64,000 nt of DNA from Plazaster borealis (GCA_021014325.1 CM037463.1:9617001-9681000), one strand, 5' to 3'. Counted from the stretch's first letter, positions 10,674 to 22,499 are shown. The notes: generated by a model not told the origin, from the letters alone. Numbers and translations: made by a program.

Positions 10674-10890
10674 CCCCCCCCCCACCCCCTGCTCGGAACC
10701 CTTGCCCCCTATCTTCCCCCTCCCAAATGAGATCGACAATATGCACAAATGAATGGTTTGATACATTAAATATCCTACATAATGTTTTTTCCCCGCTTGC
10801 CCCTTACCCCCCCCCCCAAAAAAAACAAAAAAACAAACAAAACAAAACAAAACAAACCTCAAAACATACCAAAAAAACCCCACAAAAACC
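10674..10890. repeat. C-rich then A/C-rich low-complexity sequence
   Basis: Runs of C at 10674-10690 and 10808-10817 are followed by AACAAAAC repeats to about 10880. Open frames here are low-complexity artefacts. Confidence 0.7.
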
Positions 10891-11199
10891 CAATAATAAT
10901 GAAGAAGACAAAAATTCTGGTTATGCCACTTCTTCCTGTAACATTAGGCCTACAGGTATAGTGCAAAGCACTTCAGAGAGTTCCAATTTCATTAACACAA
11001 AAGTGTAACCATAATAATAATGTATGGTTACCATAGCAAAGCACAAAATTCCCAAAGTGTTTTTGAGAGGGTTTTGTTGAGCTTGATTTGACGAAATCGT
11101 TCACAAGCACTTTTTGGCATATTATTTATAACGATACAGTTTGCTAGCTAAGCACACCCTCCATAAAAAAGAGAAGGGGCATGATGGTATGAAACATGC

Positions 11200-11350
11200 C
11201 TGGAATTTCATTTTTTGAGAGGGAAAGGCCATTTTCATTTTGCAAAGGGCACTTCCATTGGAAAATATTAAAGTCTGTGGGGCACCAAGACCAAGACCAG
11301 GGGCAACAATAAGGCTATGGCCTTCATGGCCTTCGTGTAATTCCAGGCCT
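11200..11350 (-). repeat. Dispersed repeat pair with 36722-36870
   Basis: The reverse complement matches 36722-36870: AGGC.TGGAATTACACG, GGCCATGG, CTTGGTG, then GGAAGTGCCCTTTG and GAAAATGGCC. It is non-coding. Confidence 0.7.
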
Positions 11351-11422
11351 CTTGAAACAAAATCACTGCAGCACTTTGCAACATTTGAAAAAAAGTAATT
11401 GGATGAGTTCAATTCATTATTA

Positions 11423-12146
11423 AGATTTCAAAAGTTGAGGTCACAACAACACATTTCCACACAATTACAGAGAATTAAACTTATAAGCCAAAACAAAATT
11501 CCCCTAGCTACATGTACATAATGATAAAAAGCTAAGATGCAAAAATACCTGCGATCAAACAGGAGTTTAAAGGGTGTGTACAACATTGGTAAGAATGAAA
11601 ATGAAAGTGCTCACAGATTTGCACATAACTCACATGGTATAAAGATGGTCATGGTAGAAAACTTCCCTTGAAACAGTTTTGCTTGAAATGCCATAGTTTT
11701 TACGAAATGAGTAAAATAATAGTATTAATCCTGCAGGATAAATTCCGATGTTTGAAAAAAAGTCAAAACACATAAGGGGGTTTTTCACTGTTTTCTCATG
11801 ACTCCGATAAACCGATTTAGCTTAAACTTTCACAGGTTTATTATTTCATGCATACGTTGGGTCACATCGAGTTTGGATACAGGTCTTTGGCAATTACCAA
11901 TGTTGTACACACCCTTTAAACAAGATTCACAACTGCTCCTCTAGCCAACTGAAGTACAGATTTCAAAAGTTGAGGTCACAAAAACACACTTCCACACAAC
12001 TACACAGAATTAAACTTGTTAGCCAAAACAAAATTCCCCTAGCTACATGTACATAATGAAAAAAAGCTAAGATGCAAACATACCTGCGATCAAACAGGAA
12101 TTTAAACAAGATTCACAACTGCTCCTCTAGCCAACTGAAGTACATG
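11423..12146. repeat. Tandem duplication of about 190 bp, one copy filled
   Basis: The unit starts AGATTTCAAAAGTTGAGG and ends GCCAACTGAAGTAC. Copy 1 occupies 11423-11566 plus 11920-11957. Copy 2 occupies 11958-12146. Copy 1 is interrupted at its TTTAAA by a family C MITE and copy 2 is not, giving a filled/empty pair inside one window. Confidence 0.9.
11567..11919 (+). mobile_element. TTAA MITE family C, reference copy
   Basis: TTAAAGGGTGTGTACAACAT to GTTGTACACACCCTTTAA: a 20-bp terminal inverted repeat with few mismatches and exact TTAA at both ends. The target is proven by the empty copy at about 12100-12106. It is about 350 bp and non-coding. Further copies lie at 12810, 26064, 27877, 29203 and 39681. 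Confidence 0.93.
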
Positions 12147-12240
12147 CAGTAAGCATCCAAGTATTTCATTGCTCCATTTAAGTTCCGTCCAACTCGGGTA
12201 AAATCTTGATTCAGTATGAGCGCTCACTTTCCAACTTCCG
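12085..12240 (-). other. Possible minus-strand exon, unproven
   Basis: One minus frame reads open for about 36 codons with the segment NGAMKYLDAYCMYFSWLEEQL followed by a stop; a donor-like CGCAG|GTATGT lies 30 bases beyond. I recognise no family. The end of this stretch is part of the local tandem duplication. Without a clear acceptor it may be chance. Confidence 0.2.
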
Positions 12241-12809
12241 ATGTTAACAGCCTTCTCTAAGATGTAGAAACATTGCCGCCTCCGTGTCTGATGATGTCAT
12301 ACATCAGGGAAGATTTCAGGGTCGTAACCGTGCCACTTAGTTGTCTCTACCTTTCTCTATGGTTGTCTCATATAGCATCCACAAACCGAGCCTCGGCAAG
12401 ATCACAGGAGCAGTGTAGTAGTAGTTTGCCAGATGACCGGTTAGTCCAAAGACCACACTTCTATTATTAACAGGGTCATTATACGACGGCATAATCACAC
12501 ACACACACTACCTACTTTTAAATCCCCATTCTACTTCAGCTTGAAGGAAAGGTACGCATCATTTACACACACCGAGGAAAGTGGCTTGAAATGTGCCTGC
12601 TGCTCATGCATTATTCATCCTTGAAGTGAAGTTCAACATCAACAAGCAGCCATGGATAGTGTGATAATCCCTGTATTAGGGCTTAGGCCAACAACAAAAT
12701 GTTTTTGTTTGTCCTCGTCAGACCGACCGCCATTTGCGTCGCGACCGAGTTGTTTTTTCTTTTTCAAAAAAGTTTTTTCTTTTCTTTTCTTTTTTCTTTG
12801 ACATTTTCA

Positions 12810-13159
12810 TTAAAGGGTGTGTACAACATTGGTAATTGCAAAAGACCTGTATCCAAACTCTATGTGGCCCAACATACACATGAAATAACAAACCTGTGAA
12901 AGTTTTAGCTAAATCGGTCTTCAGAGTCATGAGAAAACAGTGAAACCCCCTTATGTGTTTTAACTTTTTTTCAAACATCGGAATTTATCCTGCAGGATAA
13001 ATACTATTATTTTACTCATTTCGTAAAAACTATGGCATTTCAAGCAAAACTATTTCAAGGGAAGTTTTCTACCATGACCATCTTTATACCATGTAAGTTA
13101 TGTGCAAATCTGTGAGCATTTATATTTTTATTCTTACCAATGTTGTACACACCCTTTAA
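12810..13159 (-). mobile_element. TTAA MITE family C copy, nested
   Basis: TTAAAGGGTGTGTACAACAT to TACACACCCTTTAA, inverted relative to 11567. The body shares TATCCTGCAGGATA with that copy. Confidence 0.92.
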
Positions 13160-13384
13160 AGAGCTCCAAAAAAATTGAGACAAAATGTTGAAACAGGAAG
13201 ATACTAGGCCTATATATTGAATATAAAGCAGTTTACCAACCCGAGGTGTTTATAACAATAGACAACATATTAACAAATAATATAAACAAGCACTGGGGAA
13301 TGTCCCAACGAAAAATAAAAGAAACGATTTTCTGTGACGGTGAAAGTGTTGTGTTTTGTGTTTGGACTTAATATTTTTTAATAC

Positions 13385-13675
13385 CATAGATGTTAAATTT
13401 GCATCGGGGATAAAGAATATTGTTATTTCGTTTTTTACCCATACACAAATGTGTGTAAAGCACTGAATACTCAGTACTTTCCCGAGTCCTGTGAAAAAAT
13501 CACAGGCATACTACTCGGGTGGGATTCGAACCCACGACCTTTGCCAATCTAGAGCAGATGTCTTACCAACTAGACCACCGAGATTGCCCGGTAGCTAGAG
13601 GCAGTTCGAATCCTTTATTTTAGCAGCGGGGACCGCGACAATTTAATAGATGTTAAATTTGCATCGGGGATAAAC
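13385..13675 (-). mobile_element. tRNA-derived SINE (family S3) with direct terminal repeats
   Basis: On the minus strand the tRNA-like part reads CTCGGTGGTCTAGTTGGTAA (A box) to GTGGGTTCGAATCCCAC (B box), spanning about 13508-13582. It is followed by the hairpin TGTGATTTTTTCACA and CTCGGGAAAGTACTGAG. The whole insert is bounded by a directly repeated 25-29 bp sequence beginning ATGTTAAATTTGCATCGGGG at about 13390 and 13650. CCATAG on both outer sides is a likely target duplication. Confidence 0.75.
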
Positions 13676-14258
13676 CATAGAGTTTATATTCCCAAAAACA
13701 ATATCTGTATCAAACAAATTGACCTACCGACCCTACCTTTTGAGGACCCTCTATGGACAAACACACAAATGACTTTGTGGGCCTTATGGTAGATGTGTTA
13801 CTGAAGTTTATATAATACATACGATTGTAGAGAGGTCCAATAGGATCAAAAAGGGCAGAGCCTAATGATTTAGTGTCAGACCTACTTTCTACAAGTGAAG
13901 TTGGCAGAATATGAAGGACTCTACACACAGATGCAAAGCCAAGGGTGCTAATTGAATTATGCCCCACTTCAGTGAGGCGACTGGCTACAATTATAAGTAC
14001 CTGCTATAAACTAAAATGTGGGGGCCCCTGTCACAATATCACAAAAACCTTCGTACAAATGTTTCAGTATCTTGATTGTGACTGCTGAGGGGGCGGGGGG
14101 GGGGGGGGAACTGAGGCAAGGAAACTGCTTTTTACATAGTACTGCTAATGTAGAGCATTTCCTTCCGGTGCAGAGTAGCATTGGTTACTTGGTGACCAGA
14201 TAATGTCAACCATTAATGAAAACATGCATTTACGGAACAACACTGAAACAAACAAATC

Positions 14259-14691
14259 TTAAAGGTAGAGTAATAGATTGGTTTTTGTCAATGTAAATGC
14301 TTTTTATGGACAAAATTATAAAGTTTCAGCTGATTACAGTGTCTATCTTGCAGAGAAAACAGCAAGAAACTGTCACAGTGTTTTCACAAGAACGTTGAAT
14401 CCATCCACAATTAGCAAGGTGACAGTGGGTACCAATCACATCTCTGATTGCAGGTTGCGGCATTCGCGAATAGACACCAGCCCTCAAAAATCTGAGAAAC
14501 GATTTATGCATGAACTGTTTCTCGGATTCAAATGTTTTTGTGTGAAACATTATCCAAACCATATTACTTCGAAGGGAATCCTTGCTCAAAAATAATGTAA
14601 ATACTATCAACAGCTGCAGTGCTTCTCACCAAGTAAGTTTTTATGGTCATTAATTTTGGAAGTACTTACCAATCTATGACCCTACCTTTAC
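14259..14691 (+). mobile_element. MITE with AAAGGTAGAGTAATAG ends (family G)
   Basis: Starts TTAAAGGTAGAGTAATAGAT and ends ATCTATGACCCTACCTTTAC. The inverted termini are clear and TTAA is kept only on the left (TTTAC on the right). The open frames on both strands here come from the long imperfect inverted structure around TGAGAAACGATTTATGCATG. Confidence 0.75.
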
Positions 14692-16225
14692 ATCCATCTT
14701 ACCTGAACCACAGAATCATTTCCATGTTAAACACACCTAGTTCATGTTACAGTTTGAGCCAATTACCTCAAGAAACATGTTTACACACACAACAAAAACC
14801 TCTCAGAAGGCCCCACCACCTCCACCCAAGTTCACCTTCTTGAAGTACCGAGGGTCACGACTGCTTACACCCACCTTCCACAGGGTCAGAAAGCAACCTT
14901 CTTCATGTTAGTACTACCTTGTCATGGCAACAAGAGTTTTGGTATTTTAGCGATCTGCCCCGGTCAATTACAATCTGGTATTAGGGACTGGATAATTCAC
15001 CTTTAAAGGAGAAGGTGCAATTCCAGTAGAAAATAATGACCACAATGTTGGCAAACTTTCCAGCAGTATACAGAAGGTCAATGCATTTTATGAGTTGTTT
15101 TAAATTATAGATGACTGTGGCACTACTACATTTATCCTTCCTATAAAGGTTTATGATAATTCTGTTGATCAATCCCTGCTCTACTAAATTTTTTCATACA
15201 GGTTATTTTTTCCTTCAGAAGTTTTTTTTAATTTTTATATAGCCTTTAGCCTTTCTGTGATAGTCTGTTGAAAAGTATTCAAACATTTTTATTTTGTATG
15301 TTTTTAATGTCATTAGTTTTATCCTTTTTATGATAGTAAACAAATACTCAAAAATATTTTTATTCTAGAAGTTTTTGGTACAGTGGTAGGCCCTATAGCG
15401 TTGAAAAATGAGGCCATTACACTTGTTGCGTTTATACCCACAGGTCATTTTGATCGCCAAGCATTTTGTAAACGCTATTTTTTTTTATTTATCTATTTTT
15501 CCATTTGAAAACAATTATCATGGTATCTTGTGTTTGCCCATTCAAACCATAGCACCCAAACTGAGGCTGGAAGGGAAATTGGTCTGGTTCCTTTTCTGGT
15601 ACACTTGATAATCATTACTCATGATAGATGCTGCACACAGGGAACGTGACATACAGGTAGACGATGGCGGTCTTTATGAATGCTAAATCCAGGCACTTCC
15701 TGCCAACACCCCAAACTGGAATAATATATGCTCATCAAATAGATGAGAATGACGAGAAAGTACCCGGTCTGGACTCAGTCCTTTCTCTATAATGAGAACA
15801 AGAGCTTTCAAATAAAACATAATTCAGGCCAATAACAAATTAAGTACTTCTAAACATATAGGCCTAGAAGGTTTCAAACATCCTATCATGGTTGATGTTT
15901 CAGTTGCCGTTACTTTTAATGTCATTTCAGTATTTCTGAGAAATGCCTGTTTCTTTGTCACGGGGGCGTCACAAAATATGTCTTGTTACTAAATACCGCA
16001 GTTGCCCTTTAAAAAGGATCAGTTTCCTCCCTGTACATTTACTGATCCATCTTATCCCAGCTCAAGTCCTATCAGTTACAGTCTTTTATTATCTTGAAGA
16101 CCACAGAATTAGAAATTGAGGACATTCTGGAGGGAAACTATGGGGCTAGATTAAAAGCTGTTGACGTGCCATTGGTTTAAAGCAGCAGTTTCTTTCCTTA
16201 AAAATTACAAACTGCTGAAGAGGCA
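14692..16225. other. No gene recognised
   Basis: T-rich and C-rich single-copy-looking sequence. The segment CAGGCACTTCCTGCCAA at about 15690-15750 recurs at 37020-37080 with shared flanks, so part is repeat-derived. No open frame shows family motifs or flanking splice signals I would trust. Confidence 0.4.
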
Positions 16226-16227
16226 AA

Positions 16228-16750
16228 GCCAATAGACTGTGCAAGTCTCGCACATATCGAAAATGAGAAAACAAGCCGAAGGAAGACTATATTTTTTTTT
16301 ATGAAATCAAATCTTCTTTTTAAAGCAATTTTGTATATATACAATTGATCATTTCTTTTAAACTACAAACAATTTGTTACAAATTTTGAAACATAACCAA
16401 AACTTGGGAACCCCATTTGCGAATCATGCTTGAATTTGTGCAACCATTACATCTAGTTTAATACATGATTGCAGTTGGGCAAACCTCTTAATTGTTTACA
16501 TGTAACCGGAAACTGAGGTCAGGTATTGTTCTCAGATTTTCTTTGTTGATTTGTTAAATTTATTTTACTTTTATATATTTCACGGCAAATTTTTACTTTC
16601 CCAACAATATGGTATAATTCTTAAAGCCATAAACTACATTAAACTAAAGCTCTAGAAGAAACAAAATCGCGCAAACATAAAACTTTATATGATTGGGACC
16701 AACTTGGTCCCAGAAGTTTGAATATTCATGAGATTCTACTTAACTAAGCT
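16228..16750 (+). mobile_element. TIR element with AGACTG..CAAGTCTCG ends
   Basis: Begins AGACTGTGCAAGTCTCGCAC and ends TTTGAATATTCATGAGATTC. The better copy at 47090-47668 shows the inverse terminus GCACGAGACTTGCAGTCT. Inner words GAAATCAAATCTTCTTTTT and GGACCAACTTGGTCC are shared. It is about 520-580 bp and non-coding. Confidence 0.75.
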
Positions 16751-16759
16751 CAGTACCTG

Positions 16760-18400
16760 GATCTCAGACAGACAATGTGTCGAATTTCACTGGCGTACAC
16801 ACGCCGCACAATACAATACATGTCCAAGCTTTATGTCGGATATCCGGGTATTTGAGTAAAAGTGATGTCATTAATGCAGAATGCTATTCAGTGTTCTCCC
16901 GATCCCTTAACAGTGGTCTGCTGGCCAAATGCCAGGTAAAACACCTGAGGACCAGTCAGAATTCTGTCCAACTAGTCCCGCTGGCTAGTTTATTGCTGAA
17001 GTCCCATCTCTACATGAAAACCACTTCATATTTAATTCAATTACAAGTCCCATGCTAATGACAATCTTGAAAGAAAACCTTCAAATATAGACCAGTGAAA
17101 AAGCTGTCGGACTAGAGAAATGACAAGCTATAACTGGTCCCGCTGGCTAGTCACTGAACAAGTTAGGAGCAAACCCTGCTATTGAAAGAAATTTGAAAAT
17201 GAGTGATTAACAGTAAAGGCATGATAAAGAAGGTCTTACTTTCAGATCATCAGGTTTAAATAAATCCACAGAGTGGTTCCACGCTGCTGGTGGTCATGTT
17301 GAAAATCTTGGCTTCTCCTACTCCACAACATAGAAGTTGGAACATTTTTCTGCTGCAAAAAAGAGAATCTTGAAGAGCTACTTTCCTATGCCTGGTGTGA
17401 GTTTTGTACACTCTCTCCCCTCTCCACTTCTCCAGATCTTATCTCCCGAGAAAAATCAATCATAGAGCAATGATAAAATAGTCCACAGGGTGCCACTGGA
17501 AGACACCAGGAAAGCTTAAAGCTCCCCCATCATATATTTGATTCCGTAAATGTTTAGGTTCTTCCTTGCAGGTTGTTGTCTGTAGCCCCTTCTTGGAGGA
17601 CAAAACACATCCAGTGAAGTCTTATTGTTTTGGAATGATGGATTTAGCAAGTACAGGTGTCCTGTTTAGTCAAGGGAGGCACATGTGGAAGGATAGAAGC
17701 ACGGAGGCAGGAAACACCCTCCATGATGAACTTGAGTAACCTTCTTGAAGACGATCACACAGCACACCGATCGAAACATCCAGTAGTCACACCCACCAGC
17801 TCTTTTCTAAGCCACTTCACCCATCCTTCAGATATGTATATATTTACAAAGTGCTACACAACAAGCCTCTGTCTCTACAAATATTTAACTGTTCTCCCCG
17901 TGATCAACCCAAACTCCTCCTTCGAAAACCATGATGAGAAGTAGCTGATCATAAAACATGCCATAAACAATCACTTAGAAATTTACGACTCCTGCAGGTA
18001 TTGCAGAAAATCATTAAGTCCAAGACCTGTTAAAATATAGATACATGTTTTTGTAGGGATCAGCTACTGGAAACATAACTCCTGTGTAATTGTAAATGGA
18101 CAATGCCAAACAGCATTACGCCTTTTAAGGGCTGTAATGAGCTGGCTACACAAACTCTGACCACATACCATATGCACATGTACATGTAACTGTAAGTGAA
18201 TGTTTACCCATTGGAACTAAAGGTGATAGGCTCTAGTAACCTATTGTACCAGTGATCACTGAGCCCCATTGACAGATGATGGCTTATAACATGTGTTATG
18301 TAACCAATACAAACAGTGTTGATACTAAGGACATGATAATACACTTGTGGATCCATGATTGTTGTTGCGCTGAACATACAGCATGGGCTGAAGATGACCT
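16760..18400. other. No gene recognised
   Basis: No repeat family or protein motif was identified. A minus-strand donor-like CTGAAA|GTAAGA is at about 17237-17249, in a stretch whose minus strand reads ATGACCACCAGCAGCGTGG before a stop. Support for a real exon is slight. Confidence 0.3.
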
Positions 18401-19100
18401 GGGCCCCAAATAATACTGTTGAGGCTAAAAAGTCAGCTAAGCACAATTACAGTTCTGCTTACCAAGAAAAGTTTACCAGGAAAAAAGAATACCCTGCTAT
18501 GTGTTTATCTGTTACTGGCCACTATTAATAAAGAATAATGTTTGTTGCGGAAGACAGTTCGGCTAAGCAATATCTTGCTGGATACAGGGCCCAATTTCAT
18601 AAAGCTGTTTAGTAGCAAATTTCTTTGCTATTGGCAAGAAATGAGTGGGGTACCAGTCACAGCAATGGTAACTGTATGGTATTTATAGGCTGGTGACCTA
18701 TTTTTCTTAAGCAAGAGTTTTCTGTGCTTAGCAAGGTTTTTGTGCTTGATGCTTTATTAAATTGGGCCCTGGGCCCCAAGTTCATAATACTGTTGAGGCT
18801 AAAAAGTCAGGTAAGCATAATTACAGTTCTGCTTACCAAGAAGAAGTTTACCAGGAAAAAGAATACCCTGCCATGTGTTTATCTGTTACTGGCCACTATC
18901 ATGACTATTAATAGTGAATAATGCTTGTTGCGGAAGACGGTTTGCTAAGCAATATTTTGCTAAGTACAGGGCCCAATTTCATGAAGCTGATAAAAACTGA
19001 TCATACTTTGAGACAGGTGCCCACAGACAAGGGTCCAATTTCATAAAGCTTTTTAGCAGAAAATTCTGCTCAGCAAATTTCTTTGCTATTGCAAGGAGGT
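18400..19100. repeat. Cluster of palindromic family F elements
   Basis: At least three copies abut. GCCCAATTTCATAAAGCTG starts one at 18589; GAGGCTAAAAAGTCAG..TAAGCA blocks at 18420 and 18795 are direct repeats of each other (period about 375 bp); a broken end is at 19030. The two direct repeats suggest a local duplication including one F element. Confidence 0.75.
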
Positions 19101-19263
19101 TGTCTAGAGGTTTCTTTTAGGTTTTAGAGTAAAAGCTGATTGAGTTTGCTTTTGAGGCGTGCTTGGTTTTATTACCAGAAATTAAACATATACCTTCAGC
19201 TAATGATTTTTCTACAATGGTATGCAGAGCTATGTTCGAATTACAATACCAATTTAATTACAG

Positions 19264-19566
19264 ACAGGGCTCTCCCCTAGCACAAGCTAGCATATCGGGT
19301 CGATACGCGCGATTTGCATGCCGATACGTGCAAATTTTGGCCGATACGCAAAAAAATGTTTCAAGAATAAATAAATAATTTCAGAAAAACATCAAGAGAA
19401 AACCATATAGAATGCTCCAGATTGCACAGTAGGGCTTTTAAAACCAAGATAAACACCAGGTAGAAAACATTCCAAAGACCTTGTTTCACTTCAGCATGCT
19501 TCGGCCAAACATCAAAAAATTTGGGTCCAGAATGCCCCACAGTTTTGAAAATACCCAGGGAGAACC
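19264..19566 (+). repeat. Dispersed repeat, second copy of 5281-5550
   Basis: Shares the GCCGATACGC words, the AAAACCATATAGAA segment and the end CAGAATGCCCCACAGTTTTG. Here it is not inside a LINE, so its ends can be compared with the copy at 5281. Confidence 0.75.
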
Positions 19567-19590
19567 CTGATAGAACCAAGTTACAGTTTA

Positions 19591-19842
19591 CAAGGTGCTG
19601 TGGCGCAATCTGCAGCAAGCCATGCCAGAAACACAGGGGCGAACCCCTTCTGGGTTCTTTTACGTGCATTGCACAATTACACAACACGGCCTTGCATCCC
19701 ATCCGAAGGATGAAGCAATAATGGTTAAGTGTCTTGCTTAAGGATAAGCATCAAGACCGGGACTCGACCTCACACCCTGCTGAAATGAAACACAAGAGCT
19801 TGAGTACAGTGCGCTTGACCTCTCGGCCACGACACTCCACAA
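19591..19842 (-). mobile_element. tRNA-Leu-like SINE S1
   Basis: On the minus strand: GTGTCGTGGCCGAGAGG head, degraded B box (GAGGTCGAGTCCC), then AAGACACTTAACCATTATTG and ATGCACGTAAAAGAACCCAG. It is almost complete, with an uninterrupted CTTAAGGATAAGC where the 9 kb copy is filled by a MITE. Confidence 0.85.
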
Positions 19843-19984
19843 ACCATGGAGACAGGATTACAGACTAAATTGAAAAGAAAAAAAAACCAGTATATACAAT
19901 TCTTCCAAAAAGTATAGAGGTATCATGAGCATAATTTTTTTTCCACACAGTATGGTAATACTAAAAATACTTTCTAGTCATCAT

Positions 19985-20486
19985 GCAAAAAATGTTTGTT
20001 TGTCCTCGCCGACCGACCGTCATTTTGTTTTCATTTTTGTCCATAGAGGGTCTTCAAAAGGTAGGGTTGGTAGATTGAATTTTGTATTTTTATTTATTTA
20101 TTTGTTTAATATTGATAATGTATTTGGGAATATAAACTCTTTGGTAAACCGAAAAAGGTGGTTGTTTTTTTACGTCATTAAAAATCTCTAACAATTAATT
20201 GGTTGAAAATTGTTGAAACAGGAAGAAACTATATATTGAATATAAAGCAGTTTACTAACCCACAGTGTTTATAATTATACAATATATTATCAAAAAAATA
20301 TAAACAAACATTGGTTGAAAAAGAACCGATTTTCTGCGACAGTGAAAGTGTTGTGTATTGTAACTTAATATTTTAATACCAAAGAGTTTATATTCCCAAT
20401 TACAATATCCATATTAATTTTTTTTTTTTTTTTAATCTGTCTACCGAGTACCGACCTACTTTTTTGAGGACCCTCTATGGACAAAC
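19985..20486 (+). mobile_element. Inverted-end element with GTCCATAGAGGGTC termini
   Basis: GTCCATAGAGGGTCTTCAAA at 20037 faces TTTTGAGGACCCTCTATGGA at 20465, a long terminal inverted repeat. Inner words TGGGAATATAAACTCTTTGG and its inverse extend the foldback. It is the intact relative of the nested element at 12690-13765. Confidence 0.8.
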
Positions 20487-20617
20487 AATCAATTTTCTTT
20501 TGGCCGAAATGAACAAAAATATACAGTTTCAAAAGAACAACAATTTCAATACGAAAACTACACCAACATCTATGTACAAGTATTGGTTCATAGCCACCAA
20601 TTGTTTCTGAAATAGAA

Positions 20618-20790
20618 ACTTTGATTGGCTATTATTTTCCCGCTTCTTTCTGGATCCTTCCCTTAATCCCTTTCCCCTCTCTTTTTCTATAAATGGATAT
20701 GTATTTGTTTGTACTTGTTTTATGCCTCTGAAGAAGGTCCGGTCTGGATCGAAAGCTAAGGCCATCTACCCTACTCATTATACAAGTACG
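20618..20790 (+). repeat. Dispersed repeat (family P) with hammerhead-like core
   Basis: TTGATTGGCTATTATTTTCC, TATAAATGGATATG, then at 20728-20754 CTGAAGA followed by a stem GGTCC/GGATC with a five-base loop and then GAAA. The order CUGANGA, stem II, GAAA fits the hammerhead core. Stem III is not convincing. Copies lie at 55716 (plus) and 8845 (minus, partial). Confidence 0.5.
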
Positions 20791-20799
20791 ATATTAGAT

Positions 20800-22430
20800 A
20801 TATTTAAGTAACAAGACCACATAAACCACAGGAAAACATATCCTGGAGTGTAATACAACAATGAACAAAAATTTAGATTGATAAGTCATGTTTAAAGCTT
20901 TTGTTTGGTGTGAATAAGAATTAATAGTTCGGTGACTATTTCTTGTAAATTTTGGAGGTCCAACCATGTGTAATTCTCTTATGGAAGGAGTATTGGCTCT
21001 GAAAAAGATCTATTTGAGACCAAGCCAACGGCTCTCCTCAGAGCCAACACTTCTTCCAAAAGAGATTTCCTCCATTTCTGTTCCAAGTGAATTTACCAAC
21101 AGTTATGTAAAAACTCCTTGAACAATTTATGGGAGAAAATAAATAGCTCAACTTTTTAACAAAAGACAGTGACCAATTAAGGCGGAAGGTGGCTGCCTAA
21201 CACCAACTGGGCACTAATTGACCAATATTATTTAACCTGTTGATATTTAGAAAAACATTGGGCAAAATATTGGGCAAAAATTACCCTTTATTTTTCAGAG
21301 CATGGGCATATCTGCATATGGGGACTCATTGGTTAACGAAGGCAAGAGGGTTTGATTTGCCTGAAATTTTACACAGATAAAAACATAAGTACCAATTTCT
21401 GATACTGGATACAAATTATTTTTGCTTTTGCTTTTAAATTATCTCTTGCCATTTTGTTCTTCTTCTTGCTGTGCCCAAATTTTCCCAACTGTTTTGCCCT
21501 AATTTGGAAGGACAGATGCCCCCCTGCCCCCCTGGGTTGTAGGCTTATGTTACCAGCAATAATTACTTCTTAAATAAAATGAAATTTCATTTCAAGACAT
21601 TTATTTTCCACTCCAACAGCGAATCATCATAACAATAACAAAGGACAGTAAGAGGATAACTGGAAATGGGTGAATAGCCAGAAAAGCCAAAGCTTGTGAT
21701 AGGTAAGCCCCGTAAAAACAAAAACGCAAATGGACTAACATTAACAAGTACAGTGTGAGTAGGTTCAATATTTAACTTAGACTGAGTAGATTCTAATATG
21801 TGATCTAAAGTGGCTACAGAGTGATGCAACTTATAACAATACATAGGACAAGGCGAGATGGTTCAATTAACAATAACACGGCGTATATACAAGTGAAATA
21901 GAGAAATTACAATAAGGTGAGAACTAAGAGGCACTGATGTCCCTGTCCTGTTTGAAAAAGTCAATGCATCACGGGCGTGTTCACACCCAAACCTTTTGCC
22001 ACTACTTCAGCTCCAATACATTGTTGTGTCATTTACCAAAAGTCACTCATGTCATTGATCAAAGGCATTTCTTTAGACAGAAACAGGTCGTTCTGACAAG
22101 GCATCGAGTCTTCACCAAACATAATATCTGAAAAGTCAGGATCATCATTTTCTTACAAAACTCCTAAATGAAAAACTTGCTCAATGCATTTCGAATATGG
22201 GATTCTCATAATTGTTTGAGCCAAGCTGTAGACATGAGGTGGGCGTGGCCTATGGCTGGAATGACTTCCAAAAGGAAACATATGGTGTAACCCCAACCAA
22301 AATTAATAATACTCCAAAGGTGTTGTTGAAGAAATGAAACTTGACTTGGTGTTTGCCTTGGTATAAAGTGAAAGTCAATCCTATACAAAATCAAATGCCA
22401 TATTTCCCAAAGTTCAAGTAAAAGTGAAGC
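20800..22430. other. No gene recognised
   Basis: A local inverted repeat about TTGGCTCTGA / TCAGAGCCAA lies at 20993-21050. From 21590 to 21960 the sequence looks like the reverse of a retroelement 3' end (CATTTCAAGACATTTATTTT at the left), but no protein motif backs this. Confidence 0.3.
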
Positions 22431-22436
22431 CAACTT

Positions 22437-22453
22437 ACCGTTGAATCCCTCCA
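22437..22453 (-). other. Possible first coding exon (MEGFNG), unproven
   Basis: On the minus strand AAAAATGGAGGGATTCAACG is followed by a near-consensus donor GTAAGT. A short start exon would give Met-Glu-Gly-Phe-Asn. No in-frame continuation to the left was found, so the call rests on the donor and the start context only. Confidence 0.2.
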
Positions 22454-22499
22454 TTTTTAAGTGTCGAGTGTTTTGCAGAAATCTCATCATGGTGAACGA

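Larger units (their letters stand above)
12690..13765. mobile_element. Large inverted-end element carrying two nested insertions
   Basis: The left part (GTTTGTCCTCG.C.GACCGACCG) and right end (TTTTGAGGACCCTCTATGGAC) match the element at 19985-20486. Two later elements sit inside: a family C MITE at 12810-13159 and a SINE-bearing insertion at about 13385-13675. Confidence 0.7.

Noticed and set aside
10610..11008. 132-codon plus-strand frame
   Set aside because: It consists of C-rich and AAC-rich low-complexity DNA (PPPPP, KKQKNKQNK).
14278..14610. Open frames on both strands of about 95-105 codons
   Set aside because: They overlie an inverted-repeat MITE, whose symmetry opens both strands.
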